From contig OY540817.1 of assembly GCA_961205875.1 (NCBI GenBank), positions 16,775,001 through 16,839,000 on the forward strand: a stretch of DNA of 64,000 nt. Reading direction: 5' to 3'. The notes under the pieces were generated by a model that was given only the letters and a program-made list of their open reading frames with translations, was not told where the DNA came from and searched no databases. The stretch comes from Sialis fuliginosa. Its lineage: Eukaryota > Arthropoda > Insecta > Megaloptera > Sialidae. The position numbers and the translations under genes are program-made. Shown one piece after another: positions 38,227-50,025 of the stretch (position 1 is the stretch's first letter; the number at the start of each line of letters is the position of its first letter).

Positions 38227-38373
38227 TCATTTTCTCCTTGAAAACTTTGCTAGTGCATCAAACAGCTCCTTGGTACAGTTGTACGAAAATCTTTCATAGA
38301 AGTGGATTTCTGTGACATCTTGTCCTAATAATTGGTTAATTTCAGTTCTTTCACTCTGATACAATATTTGTAA
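38227..38373 (-). CDS. Orphan terminal exon of an unidentified minus-strand gene
   Basis: On the minus strand a strong acceptor (TTATTTATTTGTTTTAG ending at 38374) precedes 48 codons and a TGA (38229-38227). The product starts LQILYQSERTEINQLLGQDV, continues TEIHFYERFSYNCTKELFDA and ends LAKFSRRK. Amino-acid composition is balanced and unlike the AT-rich random frames around it, with ordered charged and aromatic residues typical of a conserved C-terminus. I do not recognise the family. Upstream exons would lie beyond 38.4 kb; the CpG-rich ORF at 53.7-53.9 kb is a possible but unproven 5' end. Confidence 0.5.
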   Translation of the reverse strand, partial: LQILYQSERTEINQLLGQDVTEIHFYERFSYNCTKELFDALAKFSRRK

Positions 38374-40490
38374 CTAAAACAAATAAATAATAAAAGCATT
38401 TATTAAAATCCATGAACAAATCTTTAATTTATATGAAAAAGTTGTGCGCCGACCACACCATAATAATGTTTATAGGCGCCAAGATGACAAGTCATTTCAC
38501 AGAAATTATTTGCATGTCTGAGTATTTGAATCATATTATAAACAGAATCATCAAAAGTGTGGTTTATTTTAAGAACACCGCTGAAACGTTTTTCACTAAG
38601 GTTTACGTATAAAAACCGTTTGAAAGTTGATTTTTTTGTACATCCGGACGTGTAGTTTTATTTAACATAATTTTTCATTGGTAAAGTCTTTCATATTTAC
38701 CCTTTTGATCGTATAAACATATGTACACATTTAAACGAATTGCAATTCGCGTAAAATACTTACATCTAAAATAAGAAAAACAAGATTGAAAGTGATTTCA
38801 AGAAAATATAAATGTATTTTAAAATTTATTTATATCTGCCATTCTTACAAAAATGAAAATGGAATTAAACTAAATGTTTTTATGTACATGGAAAAAAATA
38901 TAGTGTAATACCGTGTTTAGACCGAAAAAACAAAACAGCAACTAAAAAAATAGTGAATGTTTTTGCAAAACAGCTCCCTAAAATTATATTTCCCCTCTAT
39001 TTCCATATACAAGTTATTTACTTTATAAAAACACATTCCACGTTAAATTAAACTATGAAATTGTTTGAAGTTTTAACATAACCCTAAACTAACGTCTATA
39101 TAGTGGCGGAGAAAGAGACGAAGGGGAAATATACAAATTTAATACTTCAAGGGTAGTTTGTACGTTTAGGGAATACTATTGTATTTAAGTTTGAACTCTA
39201 GTTTTAAAACTGATTTGAATGAGTAAAAATAATATTTAACATTTGAATTGCTAACAATTGGCTTATATTTCTCCAGTGGGTATGTCTGGGACGTGAGACT
39301 TACGTACATACATTAGTAGAGCTTGGATTGTCAAGCATGTTGTTTTAAATTATAGTTTTTTCAGTTTTCATAAACATACGTTTTTCATTCTAATTATAGT
39401 AACGCTTTTTTATAATATAATAGATATATGTATTACCGTTTTCACGTTTCGTACCAAAATCGAAAAAGAAACACTTACTATTCAATAAATTAAGATATGT
39501 AAATGTTTTTTTTCGTTTTGAAAATTTTCAAAAAATCGTAAGAAAATTTTGTCCCTTGCCCATATCTCAGTAAAAATCTAAAATAAATTGAGAATATGTA
39601 TAATGATGTCGAAATAAATTAAATAAAATAATTTTTTTTTTTTTTTAAATAATTCAAAATTAAATTAATATACCTACAATTGAACACTTGGAGCTATTTG
39701 TTTTCTAATAGGCGAACTATTAAATATACCTAACTTAACCGTAAATACGGTACGGAACAGTAAAACGCGAGGCTCATTTCGCAATTGACATATTTTTTAT
39801 TAAGTGGCAATATAACTATTAATAGATAGTTGTTAGCAGGCCCTGATAGAGCTTCAATAGGGCCCGAACCAAACAATATTTCGGGGGGGGGGGGGCATAT
39901 CTCTTCGTTTTGCGAGCGTAAGGAAATTTTTAAAATTTCTTAAAATTTTCGAGGCCCCTGAAGATCAGAGGCCCGGGCCATGTGGCCCTCCTAGGTTAGA
40001 TTACAACCAAAATATAAATCTAGCTATATTAATATAAAAGTATGATTTAAAAATAATAAACTTGAAGAATACACCATTATACAAAATACAATATTCTTTA
40101 AAATTGTGTCAAACAATAAAAAAATACATTAAAAGTTTTTTGTTTGCATTCCCGTAAGTCAATATCCCACGATTGTTATATATTTGCAAACAGATTTTCC
40201 CAGAACACATTTTTCTTTGTTTTACCGTTAAATGTCTAGCGGGCGACGTTGTCAATTGTAATTTTTTCCACAAGGGTGGAACTTTTATGGTAATTGTCTT
40301 TTGCCCTTAAAGCTTCATCTCATATTCTTTTCTATTCTTTGTGATCTGTTTATTCGCGATACTCGAGGCTTGTTTAGTATGAATTTTATTATTTATATCT
40401 GCGGTATGTATTATGATCTTAATGATTATAAGAAAGTAATGATCAATAATTTTAATTTTTAAAGCACGCCGTATAAACGTTTATATTATA

Positions 40491-40690
40491 GTTCAGGCTG
40501 TCTAGGCTAAAATGTGCCTAAAATAGGAATTTTTAGATACAGGTAATACTGACAGGATTTTTGCTCCGATTTTGGTTGTCCACGTCATGGTTCTGATTTT
40601 TGCTAAATAGCGGTCTAAATAAGTATTATACGAAAAAAGTTATTCACTATAAAATTTCCATAATATTTCGAAAAAAAATATAAAAAATCA
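40491..40690. repeat. Dispersed repeat, partner of 7549-7760
   Basis: It carries the same ordered blocks as at 7.55 kb (AGGCTGTCTAGGCTAAAA, CCTAAAATAGGAATTTTTAG, TAGCGGTCTAAATAAGTATT) on the same strand. It lacks about 50 bp present in the other copy. Confidence 0.65.
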
Positions 40691-41104
40691 TTTGTTTATC
40701 AGCTACGCTGAAAAAAATTACCAAAAATACACTTTTTTAAGCTGTAATCACTAATAAAGTTTAACGTTTTTTAAGTTGATAACCTCGGAAAATAAACATT
40801 TTGTAGTACAGAACATTCACTGAAAATAAGGACCTGATATTTTCAATTGTTTTTGTTTTATTAAATTTATTAAATCATGCTTGTGTTTGATTAACAATGA
40901 AAGTTTTTGTAAAACTGTTTGTATGTGTTCCCAAAGACTTATATAATCGATTGTCGCCATAAAAAAAGTAAAAAATGTCAATTCTTTGGAAAATGGTAGC
41001 ACTAAAATATTCATTGGAAGTATATTTGTGTTTTTATTTAAAATGATGTAACTATATAAACTCCACCATAGAAAAAGATAACCGATGATGTCTTAATATT
41101 TTCG

Positions 41105-41165
41105 AATCTGTTGTATGCGATTCTGACCTTTAGGGTGGCAGATAACTTCTGAAGTCCATAGTACA
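41105..41165 (+). repeat. Single copy of the 36.9-kb repeat unit
   Basis: GAATCTGTTGTATGCGATTC, CCTTTAGGGTGGCAGATAAC and TTCTGAAGTCCATAGTAC match the tandem pair at 36856-37097, including the preceding TGTCTTAATATTTT. Confidence 0.65.
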
Positions 41166-41720
41166 TTTTATAGTCAAGTTGTTTTTTAATTACCTGTAGT
41201 ACACATTCAAGTTTTACTCCTATCTAATGATAGCATGTTCTAATAACGATTCCATTTTTTATACTATACTAATAAATATCATTTGTTATAAAATAAACAT
41301 TATGTCAATTAAAACTGAGTGCGAGGTACATTAACTCTTGTCATTTGACAGTAACATAGGCTTGCTCGCATGTTTAACATTTATTCTTTTAACTTAATAA
41401 TTCAATTAAGTAGAATTGAAAAAGCATCTCGCATTTAAATCACGTCTAGCGCAATCGACAATTATTACCAGAAAGGAGAATATAAGAGAACAGTATAGTT
41501 TATCAATATATTATATATTCATTACCACTCCTCACCGAGGCCTTTACAATATGATAATAATCTTGACACAGATAGTATGTATGTGTGTATGTGTATTGAG
41601 ACGCTATTGGGAACCTTTCACAATGTACCGTGTGGATTTGTTTGTTGTTCTCTATGGAGCGTACAATACGTGTTATACTTTCAGATGTGATTTACCCCTT
41701 ATTAAACTTTGAATTACTAA

Positions 41721-42051
41721 TGTCCGGTATCATAAAGGACCTAACAAATTTGTTAGCTAACAAACACTTTCAACTGAGATATCAAACTTATGACAGTTCT
41801 TTTGGAGTTTGTTGATGACTATGACAAGTTTCGCGCACGCGTTGAAGGTAAATACAAACGGTATTAAAACAGTGTATGATGTTATGAAAATTATTTTGTA
41901 CGGTCAAAGATGCCAACTGTGTTACAATTAGTTGAAGTGTCACTGCACTAAATTCCATAACTAATCCATAGATACTAGTACAGTATTAATACCCCATTTG
42001 AATGTAATTGCTAGCTAACAAATTTTGTTAGGTCCTTTATAATACCGGGCA
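41721..42051. mobile_element. 331-bp PIF/Harbinger-type MITE (TAA target duplication)
   Basis: The left end TGTCCGGTATCATAAAGGAC continues CTAACAAATTTGTTAGCTA. The right end, in reverse complement, reads TGCCCGGTATTATAAAGGAC then CTAACAAAATTTGTTAGCTA, so the inverted repeats are about 40 bp. TAA lies outside both ends (41718-41720, 42052-42054), the TWA duplication of PIF/Harbinger. No transposase is inside. Confidence 0.8.
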
Positions 42052-43339
42052 TAATACTTTGAAAATACATATTCCAGGAAAATTTTATGCATTACACTAT
42101 ATATTCCCGAGGTGGTCCAATATATTTTTTTCCAGAATCTGAACTTCAAAAAAGGTGGGGTTTTTTAATTCGGCTGTATATATTTTTTTATGTATTTTCG
42201 GGCATAACTCCGACAAATATATATGCACTGAATGGGATTTTTTTGGTTTATTTTGAAAAAATATACTCCTAAGGTAATCCCATTTAAATTTTATCAAAAT
42301 CTGGGCATGGATTTTTTAGATACGCCACTCAAAAGGGGAAAAAATTAATTAAACTGACTTAAAAAAAAAAAAAAAAACACTGACGTATAAAATAATTAAA
42401 TTTAACAGTTTTTTAAGCCGGTGCAAGCCAATAAAAAATTTTTTAAGAAAAAAAAAAAAAGATAACTGACTTCAAAAAATTAAATTTAATTATTACATAG
42501 TTTTCAGTGTTTTTAGGTTTTTTTAAGTCGGTTTTATTTTCTTTTTTAAGATTTTTTAAAATTTATCTACAATTACTCGAATACAGGTATTTTAATTTTG
42601 TTATTATGTACATATGTGTATTATTTTTATAAATTAACCATAAGTTAACACATAATTACTTTTTTTTTATATATCAAGGAACGAGCCCTTTGTTAAAAAT
42701 TTCATAGCTCACCAGTGTTTATACTTATGATAAAATAAAAAACTCTTCTTTAAGTTAACGAAACAAAAAAAGGCTCCAGGGTTTGAAAGAAACGGAAGTA
42801 TATTTAATACGTTTTGAATTAATTCATTACTATTATTATTATTATTATAAAATAAAAGGTTACAAGGGTTAAAAATCATGAAGATTTGTTAATTATTTGT
42901 ATAATTTTAAATAATAGTTGCTACGTTCTCAATCAAATCAAGACAATAAAGGGTTAAATTAAGTAAGAAAATGTTAGAACAATCGTGAAGGATTCTTTAA
43001 TGAATTGGTCACAGTGCAGATAATGCCGTTACAAATAATATATATCATTGAAGATAGAAAAATGCTGGTGTATCAAGTAACATTTTCTTTGTGGACGTCT
43101 CGTTTTTCTTTTAATGCATTCCAAGTTTGTTTTCTCTTCTTTGATGTAATAGAGATATAACGCGCTGATAGGAAGTGTACCAAACAATACAGAAGGACAG
43201 AAGCTATAGTGGAAGCACAGAGATGGCTTAAAACAAGAATAGGTCAAAAAATTATTTTGAATTCTGAAAAAAAAAACACGTTTTATTATAGTTATGCTTT
43301 TGTATTAAAAACCATAAACGGACTGTGTTATACACTAGT

Positions 43340-43460
43340 GTATCAACCCTTACAAAGCGCATTTCGAGATTATCAATGTTTTGTTACATTTCTTTTTATT
43401 GGAAAAAAGTAATTTGGCGTTTGGTTGGTTAATTAGATATATCTTGCAATAAATTCTGAA
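43340..43460. repeat. Dispersed repeat, uninterrupted paralogue of the 8.36-8.70-kb host repeat
   Basis: CATTTCGAGATTATCAA, TTTTGTTACATTTCT and TATTGGAAAAAAGTAATTTG run straight into GGTTGGTTAATTAGATATAT. The relative at 8.36-8.70 kb has the same blocks but is split by the 165-bp hammerhead insertion. Confidence 0.6.
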
Positions 43461-44149
43461 AAACATTTTTTTTCTGTAATCATTTTCTCTTTAATCAAAT
43501 TTTTATAAAATTATAATTGAAATAAAAATTTTATAGCTATGAGCTATTTTCTCTAATAATATAAACTTTATTTTGAATGGAATTGCAAATATTATAGAGG
43601 TAAAAATATAGTCTAATTACATAGAGTTCAATGAAAATTTAGCTTATATCTAGAAAACATGAAAAATTATTATCACAGTTACCTACATATAATTGACATA
43701 GTTTCCGGTATCAAAACAGGATATAGATAAAAAATTATACATTATCATGAAATATACAATAATAACCTAGCAGCCATGTTAACTAATATATAAAATACAT
43801 TAAAAAGTACCTTATATTTAAAAAAAAAGTGAAAATTATTAATTCTTTTATTGCCACGAAGAATTAATTAAATTTGAAAATTTGAAGGAAATCGGACGAC
43901 GAACAGTTAATGAAAAATCGGTTACAAATTTTGTAACCCTTTATATACATATATATCGCTGGCATACATAAAATTAACGTAAGTGATTAATTGTTTAGAA
44001 AAATCTGAAAAATTTATAAATAATCGATTACAAAAAATATTTTAATAAAGACCGATAAATTGTTCAGATAAATTAATTCAAATAATTTTAATGTCAAAGT
44101 AAATATCAATTTAAAAAAAGCCTCACACACGATTTACATGATTTTGAAA

Positions 44150-44290
44150 TGGGACCGTCCTCAAGCCAGACCCAACCATCCAACCAAGTTTCATTAATAT
44201 CGGTTCAGTAGTTCATGAGTTAAACGTGTAAAAAGGAAACTATCACAAAACTTCTCGTATCTTCGTTATTGCGAGGAAGCAAAAAAAAGA
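44150..44290 (+). repeat. Non-LTR retrotransposon/SINE 3'-tail-like repeat
   Basis: CCAGACCCAACCATCCAACC, AGTTTCATTAATATCGGTTC and AGTAGTTCATGAGTTAAACG match the copy at 35.7 kb, ending with TTATTGCGAGGAAGCAAAAA. Confidence 0.6.
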
Positions 44291-44985
44291 TTCTCTTCAC
44301 ACAATATAATTGAAAAAAAAAGTTTTCTTACACTGAATCAAAATGATAAAAACAAAACGTTTATTTGGAGCTAATAAGAAAAATATAATAAAACCAACAT
44401 GTCATCCACTTTCGCATAAAAATATATCATTAAAAGTGAAGAAAATCATCTAGAAGTGTTTTAAACGATGTTAAAGTTTTAATGCTAGATAATTCGCGTC
44501 AAATATATCCCGGAAATGAGTATTTAAAAAATAAATCATTTTACTAAATATGAGCGTGTAATAATCTTATTACGTAAATAAAACTTTATTAACTGTTAGA
44601 ACACTTTAATGTGTTTATATTTAAACACACATATAATTAAATAAATATATCATTTACTATGAGATATAATTTTTGATTAAAATAATACGAAATGTAGGTT
44701 ACTGGAATAGAGGATGTGAAATTATATTATATTGATATTTATTTTAATTCTCATTAGTATTTGGATTTTATTTATGATTAGCACTAGAAAAATTCTTGAG
44801 TATATTTTTATATTAAACATCTTGATGAGAATGATAAATAATTACTTGAAAATACAAATGGTGGTTGGTTGTCTAACTTCATGTGATAATTAGATCCAAA
44901 TTAGCCCGTACGTAGGTTAAAGTCATATACAATAGTTATTAAAAGAAATATTTCATTATTATTAATATTATTTTTACGCCATATA

Positions 44986-45369
44986 CAGAATGAGTTATAT
45001 CAGATGGAACAAACTTGAATTAATCTTATAACAGTATATTTTTATGTATTTTGTGTCATATAATCTATCAAAAGTTCTAAACAAAAAAATACTAGATAAA
45101 AATCGAAGGGCCCACTGGCCCTATAAAACCCCTGGTGCAAATAATTGTTGGTTGATACTGGAAATCGATAGCACTCATTAATACTAAACCGATATTCAAA
45201 TTATATTACTGTATCATACCGGGTTCTCCAGAATTTTGGGTAAAATATTTGGAGTTCTGTAGCTCCCTCACGTTTAATTTCCGAACACATGTTCATATAA
45301 ACTTTTTTGTTTAAAATACTTTTTTCAATCAACTGTTAAAGTTTGTTCCACCTGATATGAGTCATCCTG
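44986..45369. mobile_element. 384-bp MITE with TA target duplication (Tc1/mariner type)
   Basis: The left end CAGAATGAGTTATATCAGAT continues GGAACAAACTT. The right end in reverse complement reads CAGGATGACTCATATCAGGT then GGAACAAACTT. TA flanks both ends (44984-44985, 45370-45371). There is no coding content; the interior holds a GC-richer segment GGGCCCACTGGCCC. Confidence 0.8.
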
Positions 45370-46045
45370 TATAACGCATAACTTTTTTATTAACAAATCA
45401 CACCTAGAAGAAAAATAGTGGTGCTATTTTTATCAACATGTAACTTCTCCCAAAAGTATAATTTATAACGGCTATGAGACAATAATGATAAGAAAATATG
45501 AAACTCTTTATTTAAGGTTTTTCTCTCGCTTCTTCATTTTCCCTCGAAGACATAAATCATTTGAAGGCTCGCAAACAAAGGGATCTAATTTTAGCCGTGT
45601 CCATAAAACTGGCCATTTAATTTGTTTAGCGACTACTAGTACATAAAAAATACAGCACTTTTTTCTCAAGTTTTATTTAGGTCATTGTACAATATGTAAT
45701 TGTTGAGAAAAATATTTTGTAATTTTAGTTGAATCTTGAATATATTAACACTCCATAAAATTCAATTAATGTAGGATTAAATATTTTATGTTTTTGTTTA
45801 ACGTATTACTGACAGTGAGTTAATTAAAAAAATAAATTGCTTCGTTAATAACGCGAATTTGAAAGTTTACAAATAAAATTTAAAAATATTATTTTTTTAT
45901 TTAAGTTAACATTTTTCTAATTTATAATTACTAGTATATCTATGGTCGAAATACGACCAATATTTTACCTGCCTTAACACAGTACCTAACTTAAACTGTT
46001 TTTACAACAAAAATCTCCAAATAAAAACACTGCAATTGAACGCGA

Positions 46046-46053
46046 ATTGAAAT
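46046..46053. repeat. Left target-site duplication of the composite hAT element
   Basis: ATTGAAAT lies directly before the CAGGGCCGGCC terminus and is repeated perfectly at 50721-50728, directly after the right terminus GCCGGCTCTG. Eight bp is the hAT duplication length. Confidence 0.85.
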
Positions 46054-46742
46054 CAGGGCCGGCCGAACGGCCAGGCGACCCAGGCGACAGCCTGGGGCGC
46101 TAATTTCGTGGGGGCGCCAATTATTTTAAACTTTTTTTCTATGTTCTGTTCTAGGGCGCCAAATTTAAGCTATATATATTTTTTGAATAATAGTTTTGAT
46201 TTTTTCTGCAAAATAATTCATTTTACTTAATAAAATGCTTAATATCAAAAATAAATTATTTATTAAACATTTTTTTACAAAACTTGAAAAGCACAGTGCC
46301 AAATCTGTGGGTGGCTTTGCTAATTCTTGTAACAATTCCGGTTAGTGTAGCTAGTGGTGAAAGAAGTTTTAGTAAATTAAAATAATTCATAAAAACTTAT
46401 TTGCAATCGGCTATGATAGAAGATAGGTTGAATAATTTGGCTATTCTTTCAATTGAAAATAAGGTTGTAGCAAACCTCAATTTTGAGACAGCAATCGATA
46501 ATTTTGCAGATATGAAAGCCAGGAAGAAATCTTTTATATAATTTTAGTTATATTATATATTATTTATCAATTATATGTTATATTATATTATTATATTACA
46601 CTAATGAATTAATAACAAGATAATTTTCTCACGCTTTTTTTTTTTTGTGCGGATAATTTTTAATGATCGTCACTGTGGCGGTGGAAAGGGGGAAGGGGGG
46701 CGTCAAAAGAAATCTCGCCTGGGGCGCCAGAATCGCAAAGGC
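46054..46742 (+). repeat. hAT module A (left direct repeat of the composite)
   Basis: It starts with CAGGGCCGGCCGAACGGCCA and runs to AATCGCAAAGGC, where similarity to module B stops just short of the right terminal repeat. It contains a 243-bp relic of the transposase C-terminus, an A/T-rich segment and the terminal GGGGCGCC blocks. Confidence 0.85.
46299..46541 (+). pseudogene. hAT transposase C-terminal dimerisation-domain relic (module A)
   Basis: The frame reads PNLWVALLILVTIPVSVASG, then ERSFSKLK, a stop, FIKTYLQSAMIEDRLNNLAI, then LSIENKVVANLNFETAIDNF and ends at TAA. This is the hAT family C-terminal dimerisation region (the SxERSFSKLK-xIK-YLRS-M...RL--LAILSIE pattern). One in-frame stop plus an extra codon interrupts it, and nothing of the catalytic core is present. 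Confidence 0.8.
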
Positions 46743-46807
46743 TAAAAAATATTGTACATTTTTGCTAATAGATACCTCTGAAAACATTGTTCACGAATGT
46801 TAACAAG

Positions 46808-46824
46808 ATGCAATTAAGGGTTAA
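46808..46824. repeat. Left arm of 17-bp inverted repeat bounding the satellite array
   Basis: ATGCAATTAAGGGTTAA sits immediately before the first array unit. Its exact reverse complement TTAACCCTTAATTGCAT is at 49029-49045, immediately after the last unit. Confidence 0.8.
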
Positions 46825-49030
46825 GAGCATCATGCACTTAAAGACCTTCGCGTGCTACTTCCCTTTTTAAAAACAAGTTAAAACTAAAAAAACAAATAAA
46901 AACTCATACGCTAACAAAGAAGTAAATTGAATAGTTAATATCTCAGCCTGGTGCGATCGAGGAGACTCCAGTTTTTTTTTAAAATGTAGCTTACACTATT
47001 ATCTTTAAGAGCATCACGCACTTAAAGACCTTCGCGTGCTCCTTCCCTTTTTAAAAACAAGTTAAAACTAAAAAAAAAAAATTAAAACTCATACGCTAAC
47101 AAAGAAGTAAATTGAATAGTTAATATCTCAGCTTGGCGCGATCGAAGAGACTCCAGTTTTTTTTTTAAATGTAGCTTACACTATTATCTTTAAGAGCATT
47201 ACGCACTTAAAGACCTTCGCGTGCTCCTTCCCTTTTTAAAAACAAGTTAAAACTAAAAAAACAAATTAAAACTCATACGCTAACAAAGAAGTAAATTGAA
47301 TAGTTAATATCTCAGCTTGGCGCGATCGAAGAGACTCCAGTTTTTTTTTAAATGTAGCTTACACTATTATCTTTAAGAGCATCACGCACTTAAAGACCTT
47401 CGCGTGCTCCTTCCCTTTTTAAAAACAAGTTAAAACTAAAAAAACAAATTAAAACTCATACGCTAACAAAGAAGTAAATTGAATAGTTAATATCTCAGCT
47501 TGGCGCGATCGAAGAGACTCCAGTTTTTTTTTTAAATGTAGCTTACACTATTATCTTTAAGAGCATCACGCACTTAAAGACCTTCGCGTGCTCCTTCCCT
47601 TTTTAAAAACAAGTTAAAACTAAAAAAACAAATTAAAACTCATACGCTAACAAAGAAGTAAATTGAATAGTTAATATCTCAGCTTGGCGCGATCGAAGAG
47701 ACTCCAGTTTTTTTTTAAAATGTAGCTTACACTATTATCTTTAAGAGCATCATGCACTTAAAGACCTTCGCGTGCTTCTTCCCTTTTTAAAAACAAGTTA
47801 AAACTAAAAAAACAAATTAAAACTCATACGCTAACAAAGAAGTAAATTGAATAGTTAATATCTCAGCTTGGCGCGATCGAAGAGACTCCAGTTTTTTTTT
47901 AAAATGTAGCTTACACTATTATCTTTAAGAGCATCACGCACTTAAAGACCTTCGCGTGCTCCTTCCCTTTTTAAAAACAAGTTAAAACTAAAAAAACAAA
48001 TTAAAACTCATACGCTAACAAAGAAGTAAATTGAATAGTTAATATCTCAGCTTGGCGCGATCGAAGAGACTCCAGTTTTTTTTTAAAATGTAGCTTACAC
48101 TATTATCTTTAAGAGCATCACGCACTTAAAGACCTTCGCGTGCTCCTTCCCTTTTTAAAAACAAGTTAAAACTAAAAAAACAAATTAAAACTCATACGCT
48201 AACAAAGAAGTAAATTGAATAGTTAATATCTCAGCTTGGCGCGATCGAAGAGACTCCAGTTTTTTTTTAAAATGTAGCTTACACTATTATCTTTAAGAGC
48301 ATCACGCACTTAAAGACCTTCGCGTGCTCCTTCCCTTTTTAAAAACAAGTTAAAACTAAAAAAACAAATTAAAACTCATACGCTAACAAAGAAGTAAATT
48401 GAATAGTTAATATCTCAGCTTGGCGCGATCGAAGAGACTCCAGTTTTTTTTTAAAATGTAGCTTACACTATTATCTTTAAGAGCATCATGCACTTAAAGA
48501 CCTTCGCGTGCTCCTTCCCTTTTTAAAAACAAGTTAAAACTAAAAAAACAAATTAAAACTCATACGCTAACAAAGAAGTAAATTGAATAGTTAATATCTC
48601 AGCTTGGCGCGATCGAAGAGACTCCAGTTTTTTTTTAAAATGTAGCTTACACTATTATCTTTAAGAGCATCACGCACTTAAAGACCTTCGCGTGCTCCTT
48701 CCCTTTTTAAAAACAAGTTAAAACTAAAAAAACAAATTAAAACTCATACGCTAACAAATAAGTAAATTGAATAGTTAATATCTCAGCTTGGCGCGATCGA
48801 AGAGACTCCAGTTTTTTTTTTAAATGTAGCTTACACTATTATCTTTAAGAGCATCACGCACTTAAAGACCTTCGCGTGCTCCTTCCCTTTTTAAAAACAA
48901 GTTAAAACTAAAAAAAACAAATTAAAACTCATACGCTAACAAAGAAGTAAATTGAATAGTTAATATCTCAACTTGGCGCGATCGAGGAGACTCCAGTTTT
49001 TTTTTAAATGTAGCTTACACTATTATTTTT
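46823..49030 (+). repeat. Tandem array, 12 units of ~184 bp
   Basis: Units begin with AAGAGCATCAYGCACTTAAA at 46823, 47007, 47192, 47375, 47559, 47743, 47927, 48111, 48295, 48479, 48663 and 48847. The period is 183-185 bp, changed only by the length of T or A runs. Every unit carries GACCTTCGCGTGCTCCTTCC, AACTCATACGCTAACAAA and GCTTGGCGCGATCGAAGAGA. Inner units are nearly identical. The first and last units share GATCGAGGAGACTCC where inner units have GATCGAAGAGACTCC. No unit has a useful open frame. The period is close to a nucleosome repeat, as in many insect satellites. Confidence 0.95.
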
Positions 49031-49045
49031 AACCCTTAATTGCAT
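49029..49045. repeat. Right arm of 17-bp inverted repeat bounding the satellite array
   Basis: TTAACCCTTAATTGCAT is the exact inverse of 46808-46824 and abuts the last array unit. Confidence 0.8.
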
Positions 49046-50025
49046 GATTTTTTTTATTTTAACGAAATATTAATTTTTTGAAGCAGAAGTAGGCTAGATT
49101 TAAGGGAAAAATAGTAAAAAAAATCTTTTTTTGAAAATAAAAGTTTATTTCATTTTTTTGACTTTGTAAACAAATGTTAACGTCATGCAATTTTATTATA
49201 ATTCAAATGGTTCATAACAGAGGAGAAATATCTGCCATGAGTGTCATGGGACTTTCTTATACGTAGTACAGAGATTAAACAGTGTGCTTGTTTGCCATAG
49301 GTACCATGGGACTTTCTTATACGTAATACTGATAGTGAACAGTGTAGGTGAATCTTAATAATTACATAAAAAATTTCTTTCTGGCTAAATTATAAATGTT
49401 GGAAAAAAATGTATAGGGAATAAATTATAGATAATAACATACTCGACATTTTTTATCTAAAACATTTTTTCTTAATTCAAAAATAATTCGTTAATTCAAA
49501 AATTTACAAGAGTAAACATCTGATTTCAGTTATTACGTTAAAAAAAATCACTTGTTATATAATGGAGAGAATAATATTACCTTTTTTTTATTATTAAAAT
49601 TATATTTTTATAAATTATATAATTATTATTAACTATAAACAATGAGGATATGTACATTCGTTAACAAAACTTAGTTTTATTGCTCTTTCGACAAGTGCAT
49701 GATGTAAACATACGTTAACAAATAAAAACCATTACATAAATATCAGAACCGAAACAAAAAAATCAAATAAATAATATGAATCACAATGTACATACCTGGT
49801 AAACACTATACAAAAAGTTAATTAGCAAAATCACGCGTATTATAAAAATTAGACGATAGTCGATACTTCTTCAGCGACAATTCGCTCTAATTTAAAAAAA
49901 CGGTTACTCTGATGAATGTAACAATATATTTTTTTTAATATGCCATCCGTTCATCATTATTGATAAATTTTCAATTTATTAGAATCTATAGATTGGTTTA
50001 ATACTTGGATAAGTAAAAAAAAAAA
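49046..50025. other. Spacer of the composite element between array and module B
   Basis: AT-rich, no coding frame. It contains a 60-bp two-copy tandem duplication at 49234-49353, built on CATGGGACTTTCTTATACGT. The motif GTTAACGTCATGCAATTTTA near 49175 echoes the GTTAACAAGATGCAATTAAG before the array, suggesting that the two spacers derive from related sequence. Confidence 0.6.

Noticed and set aside
39254..39345. Possible plus-strand exon after an acceptor-like TTTCTCCAG
   Set aside because: The following 23 codons end in a stop and match no LRR-gene or other pattern; one acceptor-like string alone is too weak.
39883..39895. Run of 13 G (and 12 G at 55429-55440)
   Set aside because: Simple homopolymers; no further quadruplex-type runs beside them.
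41416..41815. Overlapping 98- and 61-codon plus-strand frames
   Set aside because: They run into the Harbinger-type MITE starting at 41721 and contain a TATGTGTG-rich tract, so they are not convincing coding sequence.
46823..49030. CRISPR array
   Set aside because: The whole ~184-bp unit is conserved, there are no short repeats with unique spacers, and the genome is eukaryotic.
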